Shown here: positions 1-8,899 of the stretch, piece by piece
Layout of the letters: every line of letters starts with the position of its first letter
How positions within the stretch are numbered: position 1 is the stretch's first letter
Assembly (NCBI GenBank): GCA_024220525.1
Contig: JAMYWO010000241.1
Span: 42,339 to 62,610 of the forward strand
Direction of reading: 5' to 3'
DNA: 20,272 bases
From: Cochliopodium minus
Taxonomy: Eukaryota; Discosea; Himatismenida; Cochliopodiidae
Notes under the pieces: model-generated
Databases searched by the model: none
Told to the model about the DNA's origin: nothing
Seen by the model: only the letters and a program-made list of their open reading frames with translations
Program-made: the position numbers and the translations under genes

Positions 1-73
1 AAAATAAAAAATAAAAAATAAAAAATAAAAAATAAAAAATAAAAAATAAAAAATAAAAAATAAAAAATAAAAA
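1..73. repeat. (TAAAAAA)n heptamer microsatellite at left edge
   Basis: T residues recur every 7 bases at positions 5 to 68, each followed by six A, and the run ends at the G at 74. It lies within the edge intron of the Kelch-BTB gene. The same heptamer in the same orientation closes the window at 20211-20272. Confidence 0.97.
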
Positions 74-141
74 GTTTAAAATAATAAATAAAATAAAAAA
101 TAAAAATTATAGAAATACTAAAAAATAATTAATTTTTTTAC

Positions 142-3100
142 GACAGCGTGTATCGGTTGAAACTGCAAGATTCCAGAATAAATAAATATAAAGAAGGACA
201 ACCAAACATCAAACTCGATGTCAGAGATGTCCACAAGGAGAATGGTGTCGTGGAAGGAGTTTTTGGGGTTGAGTCCCACTTTGAACACTTCCACTGTCTC
301 TCCTTTCAATTTACATTCTTCTGCTAGTTCTGGGCATCTTGCATTTATTATTGGCAAATGTCCTGTTACATATTCTCCTCCTAATAAAATTTATTAAATA
401 AATAAAATAAATGAAATAAAAGAAAATAAAAATAATTAATAAAACAAATAAGAATAAAAATCAATAAAAATCAAAAAAATAAAAAAATAAAAAAAATATA
501 AAAGTAACAAATAAAATTAAAAAATAATAATAACAAAAATTTTTAAAATAAAAAATAATAAATAATAATAAAATAAAAAAATAAAAATAAAAGATTGGGC
601 ATTAAATTTGTTTTGAAAAATAAAAAAAAAAGAAATTTATTCAAAAAAATGTGAAAAAAATTAAACGTTAATTTTATTTTAAATTCAAAAATCAAAAAAC
701 TGAAAATATTTTTTAAATACTTTCCTAAAGTATTTACCTTTAGTTTGAAATGCAACGTCAACATAGTACTTGTCGTTTATGAGACATCTAAAGTCCATCA
801 TGTAGTCATCGAACTTGAGCGAGTGCAAGTCACATCTGTAGCCCTTTCTGTCCCACCCTCCGAAAATATACATTTTGTCTTTAACAGTTACACAAACATG
901 ACCTAAAATAAAAAATTTATTAATTTTGTTTATTTTTTTTATTTTTTATTTTTTTATTTTTTTATTTTATTTATTTTTTATATTTTTATTTTTTTATTTT
1001 TTTATTTTTTTATTTTTTATAATTTTTTTATTTTTATATTTTTATATTTTTTTTATTTTATTTTTTCTTCATTATTTTTTATTTTATTTTTTATTTTTTC
1101 TTATTTCTTTATTTTATTTTAATTTTAATTTTTTATTATTTATTTTTTTCATTTTTTTGAATTAATTTATAATTTTATTTGTTACTTTTTATTATTTTTT
1201 TATTTTTAAAAATTTTTTATTACCAAGTCTCGCACTAGGAACCTCTCCCATTGTTTCCATTTTGAACCATCGGTTAAGTGTGATGGAAAACTCATACAAA
1301 GAATTTGTTCTTTTCCCAGATTCCATCCCTCCTAAAAAAAATAACAAAATAACAAAATTTAATTAAAAAAAAATAATCAAATATATGAAAAAATAATTAA
1401 AAAAATTTAGAAAAAATAAAAAATAATAAATTAAAAGAAATATTTGAATTCAAAAATAAATTTGATATGAACAAAATTTTTAAAATAATGAATATAAAAA
1501 AATTTTAGATTTGAAAATAAAAAAATATTTCAAAAATAAATTTTTTAAAATAATAAATATATTTAAAATAAACAAAAATATATTTTTTTACCTTCAATCC
1601 CATAACCACCCCAAATTAGGATTGAATCTCTATATACAGCAGCCTCATGATCATACATAGAAGGAGGATAACCAATGACTTCCACGTTGGACCATCTGAA
1701 AGTGGACAAATCGAGTCTGAAGACGTCGCCGAAATACTTGGGTTCTTTGTTTCTCCCTCCTATCACATAAAGAAATGCTTCCATATTTTGGAACATTTCG
1801 TTTTGTTTGAATGGAATTGAATCACCTGGTTTTGTTTTGTATATTACACTTATATGTGAACCTTTTTTTTTAAAAAAAAAAATGATGAAAATTAAACTAA
1901 AATTTCACATTTAAATTAAGAAAAATATTTAAAGATATATTTTGATTAAAATTTTAAATTGTTTAAACTATTCATTAAACTATTCTTTAAAAATATTTAT
2001 AAATTGAAAATATTTTTTGGTCTTAATAAATGAGATATAAAAATTAAACTGTTAGATTATTTTGGAATCTTGATTAATAAATTGTTTCAAAAAAATTTTT
2101 GGATTTTTTAAACTAAAAAAATAATTTTCCATTAAAAGTTTGTTACAAAATGAAATAATATTATCAAAATTTTTTTTTAATAAAAATTGAACTGTTAGTC
2201 TTACTTCTTGGAGCTGGCAAAGAACCAGTGCAATCCATTTTCTTCCAAGACTTTGTTGCAACAGTGAAACAATGAACATCATTCAAACACTTCCCGTCCT
2301 CCGACTCGCCACCAAAAATATAGATCACTCCGTTGTAAATAGCAGATGTGTGTCTGTACCTTCCACAGGGTGTTTGAGAAGGATCAGACAAAGGTTCTAC
2401 TTTCGTCCATTTTCTATTTTTTAAAGTTTTAAAATAAATTTTCATCCAAATAAAAACAAATGCAAATACAAAGAATAAAATAAACTTTTAATGAAAATAA
2501 TAAAAAAAATTTCAAAAAAATAAAAACATTCAAAAAAAATGTTCTATTAAAATAAAAAATAGAAATAGAAAATGTTCTATTAAAATAAAAAATAGAAATA
2601 CATAATAATTATAACATTCACCTTTTAAATAAATGAAAAAAAAAAATTTTTTATAAATGTTCAATAGAAATGAAAAAATAAAGAATAAATAAAAAAAACC
2701 CAATATGCTTACCTGTTGTTTAAGTCGAATTCGTGAAGGTCGTTGTAGAACTTGTTCCCGTCTCTTCCTCCGAAAATGAACATAGAGGTTTCGTAGATCA
2801 CCAGTGTCTGTCCTGACCTTGATCCTGGTCTAAGTCCCTTTGTGTTCACTTTTTCCATCACATTTGTATCTAAGAAATGAAATTTTTTTATTTCGAGAAA
2901 ATAGTTTAAAACAAAGAATTGAATAGAAATTAAAACAGAAAATAAAATTTATCTTTCTAATAAGATTATGTTAATCAAGCAACTAAACTGCTTTAAAATG
3001 TTTTTTTTTGGAAATCCTTTAAATGATTTTAAAGATATTGTGGTCATTATTAAATACATGATTTTGAATATCGATTATTCTTGCTAGAATCATTTTATAT

Positions 3101-3681
3101 GATCAGATCTAGAAAATTTTATTCTATGAAATTTCATGAATCAAACTTTTTTAAAATTAACACAAATGAATGTTCCAATGATAATTGTGAGGAGAAAGTA
3201 TAAAAGTTTGAACATTCTTCAATAAATTGATTCAACAAATATATGTCAGGAATTAATGGTTATGTTTCAAATGAATAGAAAAATGGTTCTCTGTTGTGGA
3301 AAATAAATTATATATTCAGATATATTGCTTTAGAATGTCCAAATATGATACATAAACATAATAAATATTAACATATCTCTTTGATAAAAGAATATAATCG
3401 AATCTAATCTAATGTTTATAAACATAAAGAGAATATTTTGTTTTACCAATCGAATATTTATGAATAGTACTGCTCTTTTTGCTATCCTTTCTATCTCCTC
3501 CATATATAAAGATGAAATTGTTCTGATAAGCGACTGCCGAATGGCCATATCTCGCAGATATCTTGCCTTGGAAATCGATTTCGTTCCATTTGAAGGAATT
3601 GGGATCATAACCCTGAAATGGTTTGCCCTGAGTGATTTTTTTCTCATCTATCTTTAAATTTTTCTTGTTATTTTCGATCAT
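142..3681 (-). CDS. LZTR1-like Kelch-BTB protein, N-terminal part (3' end beyond left edge)
   Basis: Exons on the minus strand are 3681-3447, 2869-2713, 2413-2205, 1861-1592, 1331-1224, 902-738 and 380-142. They give 461 codons with compatible phases at every junction (1,2,1,1,1,1). Six Kelch blades are visible through their double-glycine motifs (YGGDRK, FGGRDG, FGGESE, IGGRNK, WGGYGI, FGGWDR), each with the expected downstream aromatic residues. A BTB fold begins near residue 370 (LINDKYYVDVAF, then INARCPE and IFIYSGIL). The last exon ends at a phase-0 donor, GTC|GTAAAA, and the intron runs off the window, so the C-terminus is missing here. Six Kelch blades followed by BTB is the LZTR1 architecture, in which the protein recruits Ras-type GTPases to CUL3. 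Function is inferred from architecture only. Introns of 260-577 nt are longer than in most neighbours and are packed with A/T homopolymers. The start ATG at 3681 is the first one ahead of blade 1. The likely continuation is the gene at 18422-20174. Confidence 0.9.
381..737. other. Kelch-BTB gene intron 6, low-complexity A/T
   Basis: This 357-nt intron separates the sixth Kelch blade from the main BTB exon. It is mostly A-rich on the plus strand, with a minor T-rich patch, and holds no supportable gene. The donor reads AAAG|GTAAAT and the acceptor TTATTAG|GAGG on the minus strand. Confidence 0.75.
903..1223. other. Kelch-BTB gene intron 5, T-rich on plus strand
   Basis: This 321-nt intron is almost pure A/T. 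On the plus strand it is a long run of short T blocks broken by single A, from about 926 to 1165. That run makes a spurious Phe/Leu/Ile-rich open frame. I see no gene, RNA or site in it. Confidence 0.8.
1862..2204. other. Kelch-BTB gene intron 3
   Basis: This 343-nt intron is A/T-rich with little structure. Its acceptor is unusual: on the minus strand a T run is followed by a run of about nine A directly before AG. The assignment rests on phase and on the Kelch sequence PRSSHISVIY that it restores across the junction. Nothing else is recognisable here. Confidence 0.75.
2536..2600. repeat. Tandem duplication, period 33 bp, two copies
   Basis: A 32-33 bp A/T-rich unit containing GTTCTATTAAAAT starts near 2536 and again near 2569, practically identical in both copies. 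It lies in intron 2 of the Kelch-BTB gene and looks like recent slippage or local duplication. Confidence 0.85.
2870..3446. other. Kelch-BTB gene intron 1, longest intron in the window
   Basis: This 577-nt intron lies between the first and second Kelch exons. Unlike the other introns, its part from about 2950 to 3420 is not simple A/T repeat but mixed sequence. It includes a 12-bp perfect palindrome, ATGAAATTTCAT, at 3126-3137. I find no conserved reading frame, tRNA or other RNA in it. An intronic regulatory element or a decayed exon would be compatible, but nothing shows either. Confidence 0.6.
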
Positions 3682-3972
3682 AATGCAAATAAAAAATCAA
3701 CCAAATTTTTTTTTTTATAGAAATTAAAAATCAACGATAATATCTAGATATAAGAGGTCAATGTAGTCTTTTTTAAAAAGTTAAATTCATTCTCCAAGGA
3801 TTTTATTCATTTTTTACCAATGGGTAATTCTTGGATAAAAACAGTTCATAAATCATTTTGGAATTCTGAATGCTCAGATCACGTTGTTATCCATCCAATG
3901 AATGATGTCAACTTTTGATTTCATGAAATCCTTTTGATAATTCGACAGAATTAAATATTAAAATATAAAAAA
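3682..3972. promoter_or_regulatory. Divergent intergenic region between Kelch-BTB and RCC1-like genes
   Basis: These 291 bp separate two gene starts that point away from each other, so both promoters should lie here. The half nearest the plus-strand gene (about 3780-3950) is less AT-extreme than other spacers. It contains a 14-bp perfect palindrome, GATTTCATGAAATC, at 3917-3930, about 45 bp before the ATG at 3973. A role for the palindrome is only a possibility. Confidence 0.5.
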
Positions 3973-4446
3973 ATGAACATTAATGAGGAAGAAAAATACA
4001 ATGGTGAAGATAGTATCATCAATATAGAAAGAATAGATACAATCATAAAATTTGAAAATGGTATCTACATCAAGAATGGAGTTAATTGGCAACCATTCAA
4101 AATGAAAAAAAAAATATTGGCAATAAGCAAATATATGCAGGTGATCTTCTTCTTATTGGATGATTTCTCCATCAAATACTTTGATGAGGGAAAGATGATG
4201 GAGATTTCAAGAGATAAATATCCCAATAACGATACAGTGATAAAAATGTTGGGGAAGGGAGCATTGACAAATAGAGGATACATCTATAAAATGGAAATGT
4301 AAAAAGTTAAAAAATTTATAAACTCTTTTCATTAAAATATAAAATATTAAATAAAAAATAAAAATAAAATTTAAAATAATATATAAAAGTATTTAATAAA
4401 AATAAAAATAAAAATAAAAATAAAAATAAAAATAAAAATAAAAATA

Positions 4447-4477
<31 letters not shown>

Positions 4478-5686
4478 AAAAATAAATGAATATAAAATAA
4501 ATATGATAAATTAAAAAATTACAATAAATAAATAAAAAATTACAATAAATAAATTATAAATTATAAAAAATTAATAATTAAAGTTAAAAAACAATTTAAA
4601 TTATTTCTCATTTGTTTTTAAAAACATTTTTTTAAACCTTTAGGACGGAAAACAAAAATAAATTTCCACTATCAAGATCTTTTCTCATGAGAACTTTTTC
4701 AAATGAAGGTATGAAGATGACAATTTACGATTTTGGAAATACTCCCGAGTTCATCGTGGAAATTGTGCAAAGTGATCTTTGTTCCTTGGCTCTAACCAAA
4801 GAAGGGAAGATCTATGATTTTAATGTAAATCAAATAATTGCCATAAAAAGAAAAGACAAAGGCATTTATCATTTTATAATTTTTATTTTTATTTTTTTAT
4901 TTATCATATTTATTTTATATTCATTTATTTTTTATTTTTTATTTTTTATTTTTTATTTGTTTTTCAATTTAACGTATTTTTTAAATAGGACTTAATCCAA
5001 GACAAATAAAATTTGATGGAGTGAAAAAAATATTTTCAAGTAAATTTTTTAAAAATAAAAAAAAAAAAAAAAAAAAAAAATTTGCTTCTTAAATTAAAAC
5101 CAATTTTATTTCAAAAAAAAAAGACAAATCTTACTTTTGGGTTATCACTTTCGACAACAAACTTTATCTAAAGAAAGCGATAGAGTTTTGTTCAAAGCAG
5201 AACTCTGCTTTGGTACCCTTCAAAGAAAACATAGAGAATGTATTCACCAATAAAGAGGAATACTGCTTTTTCGTCACGCAATCTTGTGATGGAGATTATG
5301 TAGTTTATGGGGAATCTCTTAACCAACATTGTTGCCAACTTTCTGACTTTAAAAATAAAGTTAAGAGTGTTCATCATTCAAATAATATTTTCATTTTTTT
5401 ATTGACTGAAGTTGTTAACAACTGCAATGTTTGGTATCTCGATTACTTCTTCAATTTGAAGGTTTTTGATTATCCCAAAGAGTTGACCGGTGGGATTGTG
5501 GGGTTTTTCGAGGAAAGATCTGATCACTCTTGGTCCAAAAACTCCCACTTTATGTTCCGAAAAAGTTTGCAAGATCTCGTTTTCACTTTTCTTTTGGTTA
5601 GGAGGAAGTGGAAGAAAGAGAATATTTTTGATGTTCCTTTTCCTATTTTTTCTATTATTATCAATTATGTAAATTTAGTTTATTAA
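3973..5686 (+). CDS. Diverged RCC1-like beta-propeller protein
   Basis: Exons 3973-4298, 4644-4861, 4989-5039 and 5124-5686 give 385 residues with matching phases (2,1,1). About seven evenly spaced blade-type strands can be seen (NGIYIKNG, FSIKYFDEG, RGYIYKMEM, GKIYDFN, NKLYLKK, DYVVYGE, NVWYLDY). Most RCC1 glycine signatures are lost, so this is a degenerate member. The C-terminus from Trp335 (WSKNSH, then VPFPIFSIIINYV) matches the C-terminal motif of the RCC1 gene at 6636-8382, which supports a paralogous relation. Intron 2 has a GC donor (AAAG|GCATTT). The only nearby GT would shift the frame into a stop. Intron 1 (345 nt) carries a TAAAAA repeat and intron 3 an A24 run. The product is probably a cytosolic protein-interaction scaffold; its partner is unknown. 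Confidence 0.75.
4397..4474. repeat. (TAAAAA)13 hexamer microsatellite
   Basis: T residues recur every six bases from 4397 to 4469, each followed by five A. The repeat lies in intron 1 (4299-4643) of the RCC1-like gene. The rest of that intron is A/T low complexity and includes a 21-bp tandem pair near 4513-4554. Confidence 0.95.
5057..5080. repeat. A24 homopolymer
   Basis: An uninterrupted run of 24 A lies in intron 3 of the RCC1-like gene, well before the acceptor at 5122-5123. Runs of this length are prone to length error in sequencing. Confidence 0.95.
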
Positions 5687-5694
5687 ACAATTTA

Positions 5695-5875
5695 TTAAAT
5701 TGAATGATACCTCCATAAAAGGAGTTGAACTCTCATGGAACATTGAAGTAAAGTTAGCGGGATTTGCGGATGATCTACTTTTGCTAAGTAGAACAAATGA
5801 AAACATTGAGAAATGTTTGGCAATCTCAAAAATTTACGAGGAAGCTTCCAATGCCAAACTCAACAACGATAAAAG
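5695..5875 (+). mobile_element. Non-LTR retrotransposon reverse-transcriptase fragment
   Basis: The frame read from about 5700 contains IKGVELSW, then VKLAGFADDLLLL, and ends in NAKLNNDKS. This is the block around the reverse-transcriptase catalytic motif [FY]xDD (FADD, two catalytic Asp) followed by the next conserved helix and the xLNxxKS turn typical of LINE-type elements. Only about 58 residues are present; the fingers, most of the palm, any endonuclease and the 3' end are all absent. It has no start codon of its own. It begins 9 bp after the stop of the RCC1-like gene in a different frame, and is cut off by the ambiguous base at 5876. This is either a dead remnant or the end of a sequenced piece. 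The family assignment rests on motif recognition only. Confidence 0.65.
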
Positions 5876-5876
5876 N
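5876..5876. other. Ambiguous base N at a junction of unrelated fragments
   Basis: This is the only N in the window. To its left, a plus-strand reverse-transcriptase fragment stops abruptly. To its right, a minus-strand protein fragment is cut in mid-domain. Neither frame continues sensibly across it. It may be a masked base call, a collapsed gap or a contig join. Confidence 0.9.
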
Positions 5877-6486
5877 TCTGATCCCCATTTCGATCATCAG
5901 ATTTGCAATATTTAAGGATATCAACTTGGATTAGAGATCTTTTCAGAGCCCCCTCACCAAATAGAAGCTTGTAAAAATGAAAGGATTTTTCAATTGGTAA
6001 ATTCTCCTTTTTAAAAGATTGATTGAGTATTTCCAACACTTTACTCTCATTTCCTTCCACATCTTTAATTTCTCTCAATAATCTCACTATCAATTTTAAC
6101 TTTATAAAAACATCTTTTTGTTCCGAAATTCAACTGAAAAGGTTCATCAGCTAAATTTGCCTCAATCAAAGAAAACTGTTTGAGAGAAATAGAGTTCTTC
6201 ACGTTATTCCTCACCCTCTTTTCATCATGGTTTTTCTTTATCTCTTTTTGAATCTCATCTGATATCTCCAAACTAAATTCATCTTTAAAAAAACATTGAA
6301 TGATTTCTTCTGTGAACAGTGCAACGTTCGGATGATTATTAATGATAGCCAATTGTCGATAGAATATTATCAATTCAGAGCAAAATGATTTTAAATCCCT
6401 TATAGAATCAAGATTTGATTTCCATCCATCATTCCATTCAATCTCAATTCCTTCATCATTGTATTAAATTGAAGTAAATTTTTCAT
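5877..6486 (-). pseudogene. Unidentified gene fragment with two frame breaks, truncated at N5876
   Basis: Read on the minus strand, the probable start is the ATG at 6486 (MKNLLQF). One base seems to be missing within about ten codons, after which a long frame runs through EWNDGWKSNLDSIRDLK and LADEPFQLNFGTK. Near 6115 one extra A in an A5 run would again account for the shift, and the frame continues as DVFIKLKLIVRLLRE to FGEGALKRSLIQVDIL before N5876. The sequence is helical, rich in Leu, Ile, Lys and Glu, with no family I recognise. The frame from about 6465 to 6115 contains no Met, which is why the upstream ATG with a frame break is preferred. Possible causes are a decaying gene, indel errors at a low-coverage contig end, or an unrecognised intron at the first break. 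Confidence 0.5.
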
Positions 6487-6635
6487 TTTAATAAATCATA
6501 AAAATTATATTAAAAGGAATTTGATGGTTTACAATTCAATTCGTGGTTTGTTTTGTTTAAAAAACTTTAAAATAATTTAAATAAATCTGACAAGATACAA
6601 ATTATTATTGATAAAATCATTTTTTCTATTTTATT

Positions 6636-8382
6636 TTAATTAAAAATTGAAATTAAATTGTTTTTAAGAACTCTAGTGAAATATTCTTTTCCACAATCCT
6701 CGAAGAAGTAGACAAATCCAATTATAATAAACGAAACTTGTTTGGGGAATTTGAGGAGTCTATTAAAAGTAGAAATCCTCTTCAAGTACAACACAAAAAG
6801 TTTTATCCTCTCCTTAAACTCTTTTGGGAAGTGATTGTGATCATTAGGAGACCATTTCTATTCAAAAAAAATAATAAATAAAAACAAATTTAATTTAATT
6901 TTTACGAATAAAAGAAGGTTTCCATTTTGAATTAACTTGATATCACTAAAATAAAGTTTGCTAGGAATATTTTTGTCACTAATATCACCTAATCCTAATT
7001 GATGCTGTTTCCCTCTTCCACAAACAAACATTTCCCTGTTTTCTTTCAAAAAAATGTTTTGAGAAAATAAAAAGTTTTATTATTAATTACTGTTGACAAA
7101 AATAGAATGTAGTTGTCCAGATAAAATAAAAAAAATGTTTTTAAGATTAATTTTCTTAAAGTAGGAATATTTATTGACATTATTCCCTAATCCAAGTTGT
7201 CCATATATATTATATCCACACCCATAAACTTCTCCTTCTCCTAACATTAAAAATAATAAAATAATAATTGTAATTTATTTGGTTTTTACTTGTTAAAATG
7301 AAAGCAGTCCCACCACCACAATGAACAGAAAAAATATTAGGAAAATCTTTTAATGTTTCTATTTTGAATACACTTTCGGTATCTCCGTAATATCCAAAAC
7401 GCTTCAAAATTGTATTTCCTTTTTCATCTCCTTTAATTTTTAATTTAAACTAACTAAAAATTTTTAATTTTTACTAGTCAAAATGAAAGAAAAATGATCT
7501 CCACAAGAAATTGAAAGAATTTTAGGATCAGTCAACAAAACAGTAGGATCATAAACAATACTTATTTTTTCATTATGACCACATTTTCCATAACCATTAG
7601 ATCCCATCACTAAAACTTCCCCACTTTCTTTTAATTTATTAAAAAAAAAATTCAAAAAATATTATTTTTCTGTTTTACTTTTTAAAAACAATATATGATC
7701 ATATCCACAAGAAAAAGAAATGATATCATCTATGTTTAATTCGGTAAAACCATTAAGTTTATATTCAAATCTTCTTCTTCTGCTTGGAATTGTAATATGT
7801 CCACTCCAATATATTTTCAAATCATCTTATAATTAATAAAAAAAATTAATAGATTTCTAAATCCTAAAATATCACCTTTTTGAAGAATTGTAAAATTATT
7901 TGAAGCACAAAGTTGCTTTACATTAGAAGTTATAAATGTAAATGTTGATAAATTGGCTTGATTATCCTTTATTCCCAATTGTCTATCTTTATTTAATCCT
8001 AAAAAAAAAAATGAAATAAGAATTGAAATTATAAATTTAATTATTAAAAACTACCACATCCATACAAATTTCCATTCTCTAAAAGAAATTTAAAATAAAT
8101 TTTTTATTTCTAAAAAAATTTACTTTCCAAATAAAAAGAATGGTCATATCCCAAAACAATAGACTTTATTTTAGGATTATTCATTATTTTTGTTGGTGTT
8201 TGAACATAAACACTTTCACTTCCAATTCCACATTGTCCATATTTATTACTTCCAAATGAATAAATATCCCCATTTTCTGAAGTAAATAATATTAATAATT
8301 ATTCTGATATGTAGTATCATTTATTTTTACCATTCATGAAGATATTGTGATTTGAAAAACATGAAGAAGAATTTTGTCTCAT
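6636..8382 (-). CDS. Seven-blade RCC1-repeat propeller protein
   Basis: Ten exons: 8382-8331, 8276-8124, 8078-8055, 7998-7876, 7825-7679, 7627-7475, 7430-7290, 7240-7091, 7042-6906 and 6857-6636. They encode 433 residues; introns are 44-56 nt, eight in phase 1 and the last in phase 0. Seven RCC1 blades are readable: GDIYSFGSNKYGQCGIG, GNLYGCGLNKDRQLGI, LKIYWSG, GEVLVMGSNGYGKCG, a divergent one at GNTILKRFGYYGD, GEVYGCGYNIYGQLGLG and EMFVCGRGKQHQLGLG. Introns fall at the equivalent point just before each blade's first strand, so exons of about 50 codons match blades. The C-terminal tail from Trp362 (WSPNDHNHF, then FPKQVSFIII) has a counterpart in the gene at 3973. RCC1 propellers can act as Ran exchange factors or as scaffolds. 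Without a nuclear-localisation tail or a resemblance to true RCC1, a scaffold role is more likely. Confidence 0.88.
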
Positions 8383-8899
8383 TCTAATAATAAAAAGCAA
8401 AAATGATTTTCAAACAATTATAAATATCCTAAATATTCGAAAATAATTTCAACATAAATGATTATTTAGATCTCATTAATATATAATTATAGTATCTAAT
8501 TTGAGATTAAAAAAAATATTCAAAATATTAGACAACGAAATATTTCGCCAAATCAATTTTTAATGAAGTAAATCAACAATCTTTTTAAATGAGGTAAATT
8601 ATATTCATTGGATCTATAATCAAGAATAAATAATTTTAACATTATGGTGTTATTATACATATCAATCTTTTATATGTTTACCAATATATTTCTGTATTTA
8701 AAATACTCTTTTTTTTATGAAAGAAATTTTTACCAAAATATGAAGAGAAGAATCAATATTTTTTTTTTTTTTTTTTCAATAAAAAGGATATCTAAGAACC
8801 ATGGATAATATTGAAATAAATGGTTATTTTATTTTTTTGATCTGAGGATAATAAAAAAGGAAAATATTCATTAATTTATTAATTAATTAATTAATAAAA
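8383..8899. promoter_or_regulatory. Divergent intergenic region between RCC1 and PA-7TM genes
   Basis: These 517 bp lie between two outward-pointing starts. The region holds a T16-T17 run near 8760-8776 and an (AATT)n stretch at about 8871-8896, immediately before the ATG at 8900. No reading frame with a recognisable product and no RNA gene was found. Both promoters presumably lie here, but I cannot point to an element. Confidence 0.5.

Noticed and set aside
1-73. Telomere-like repeat at a chromosome end
   Set aside because: The same strand orientation occurs at both edges, the unit has no G cluster, and it sits inside an intron. It is a microsatellite.
543-764. Minus-strand Phe/Leu-rich open frame
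   Set aside because: It covers A/T-rich intron 6 and has no codon bias or motif.
926-1165. Plus-strand open frame of 79 Phe/Leu/Ile residues
   Set aside because: It is a translation of the T-block repeat inside an intron of the Kelch-BTB gene, with no conserved features.
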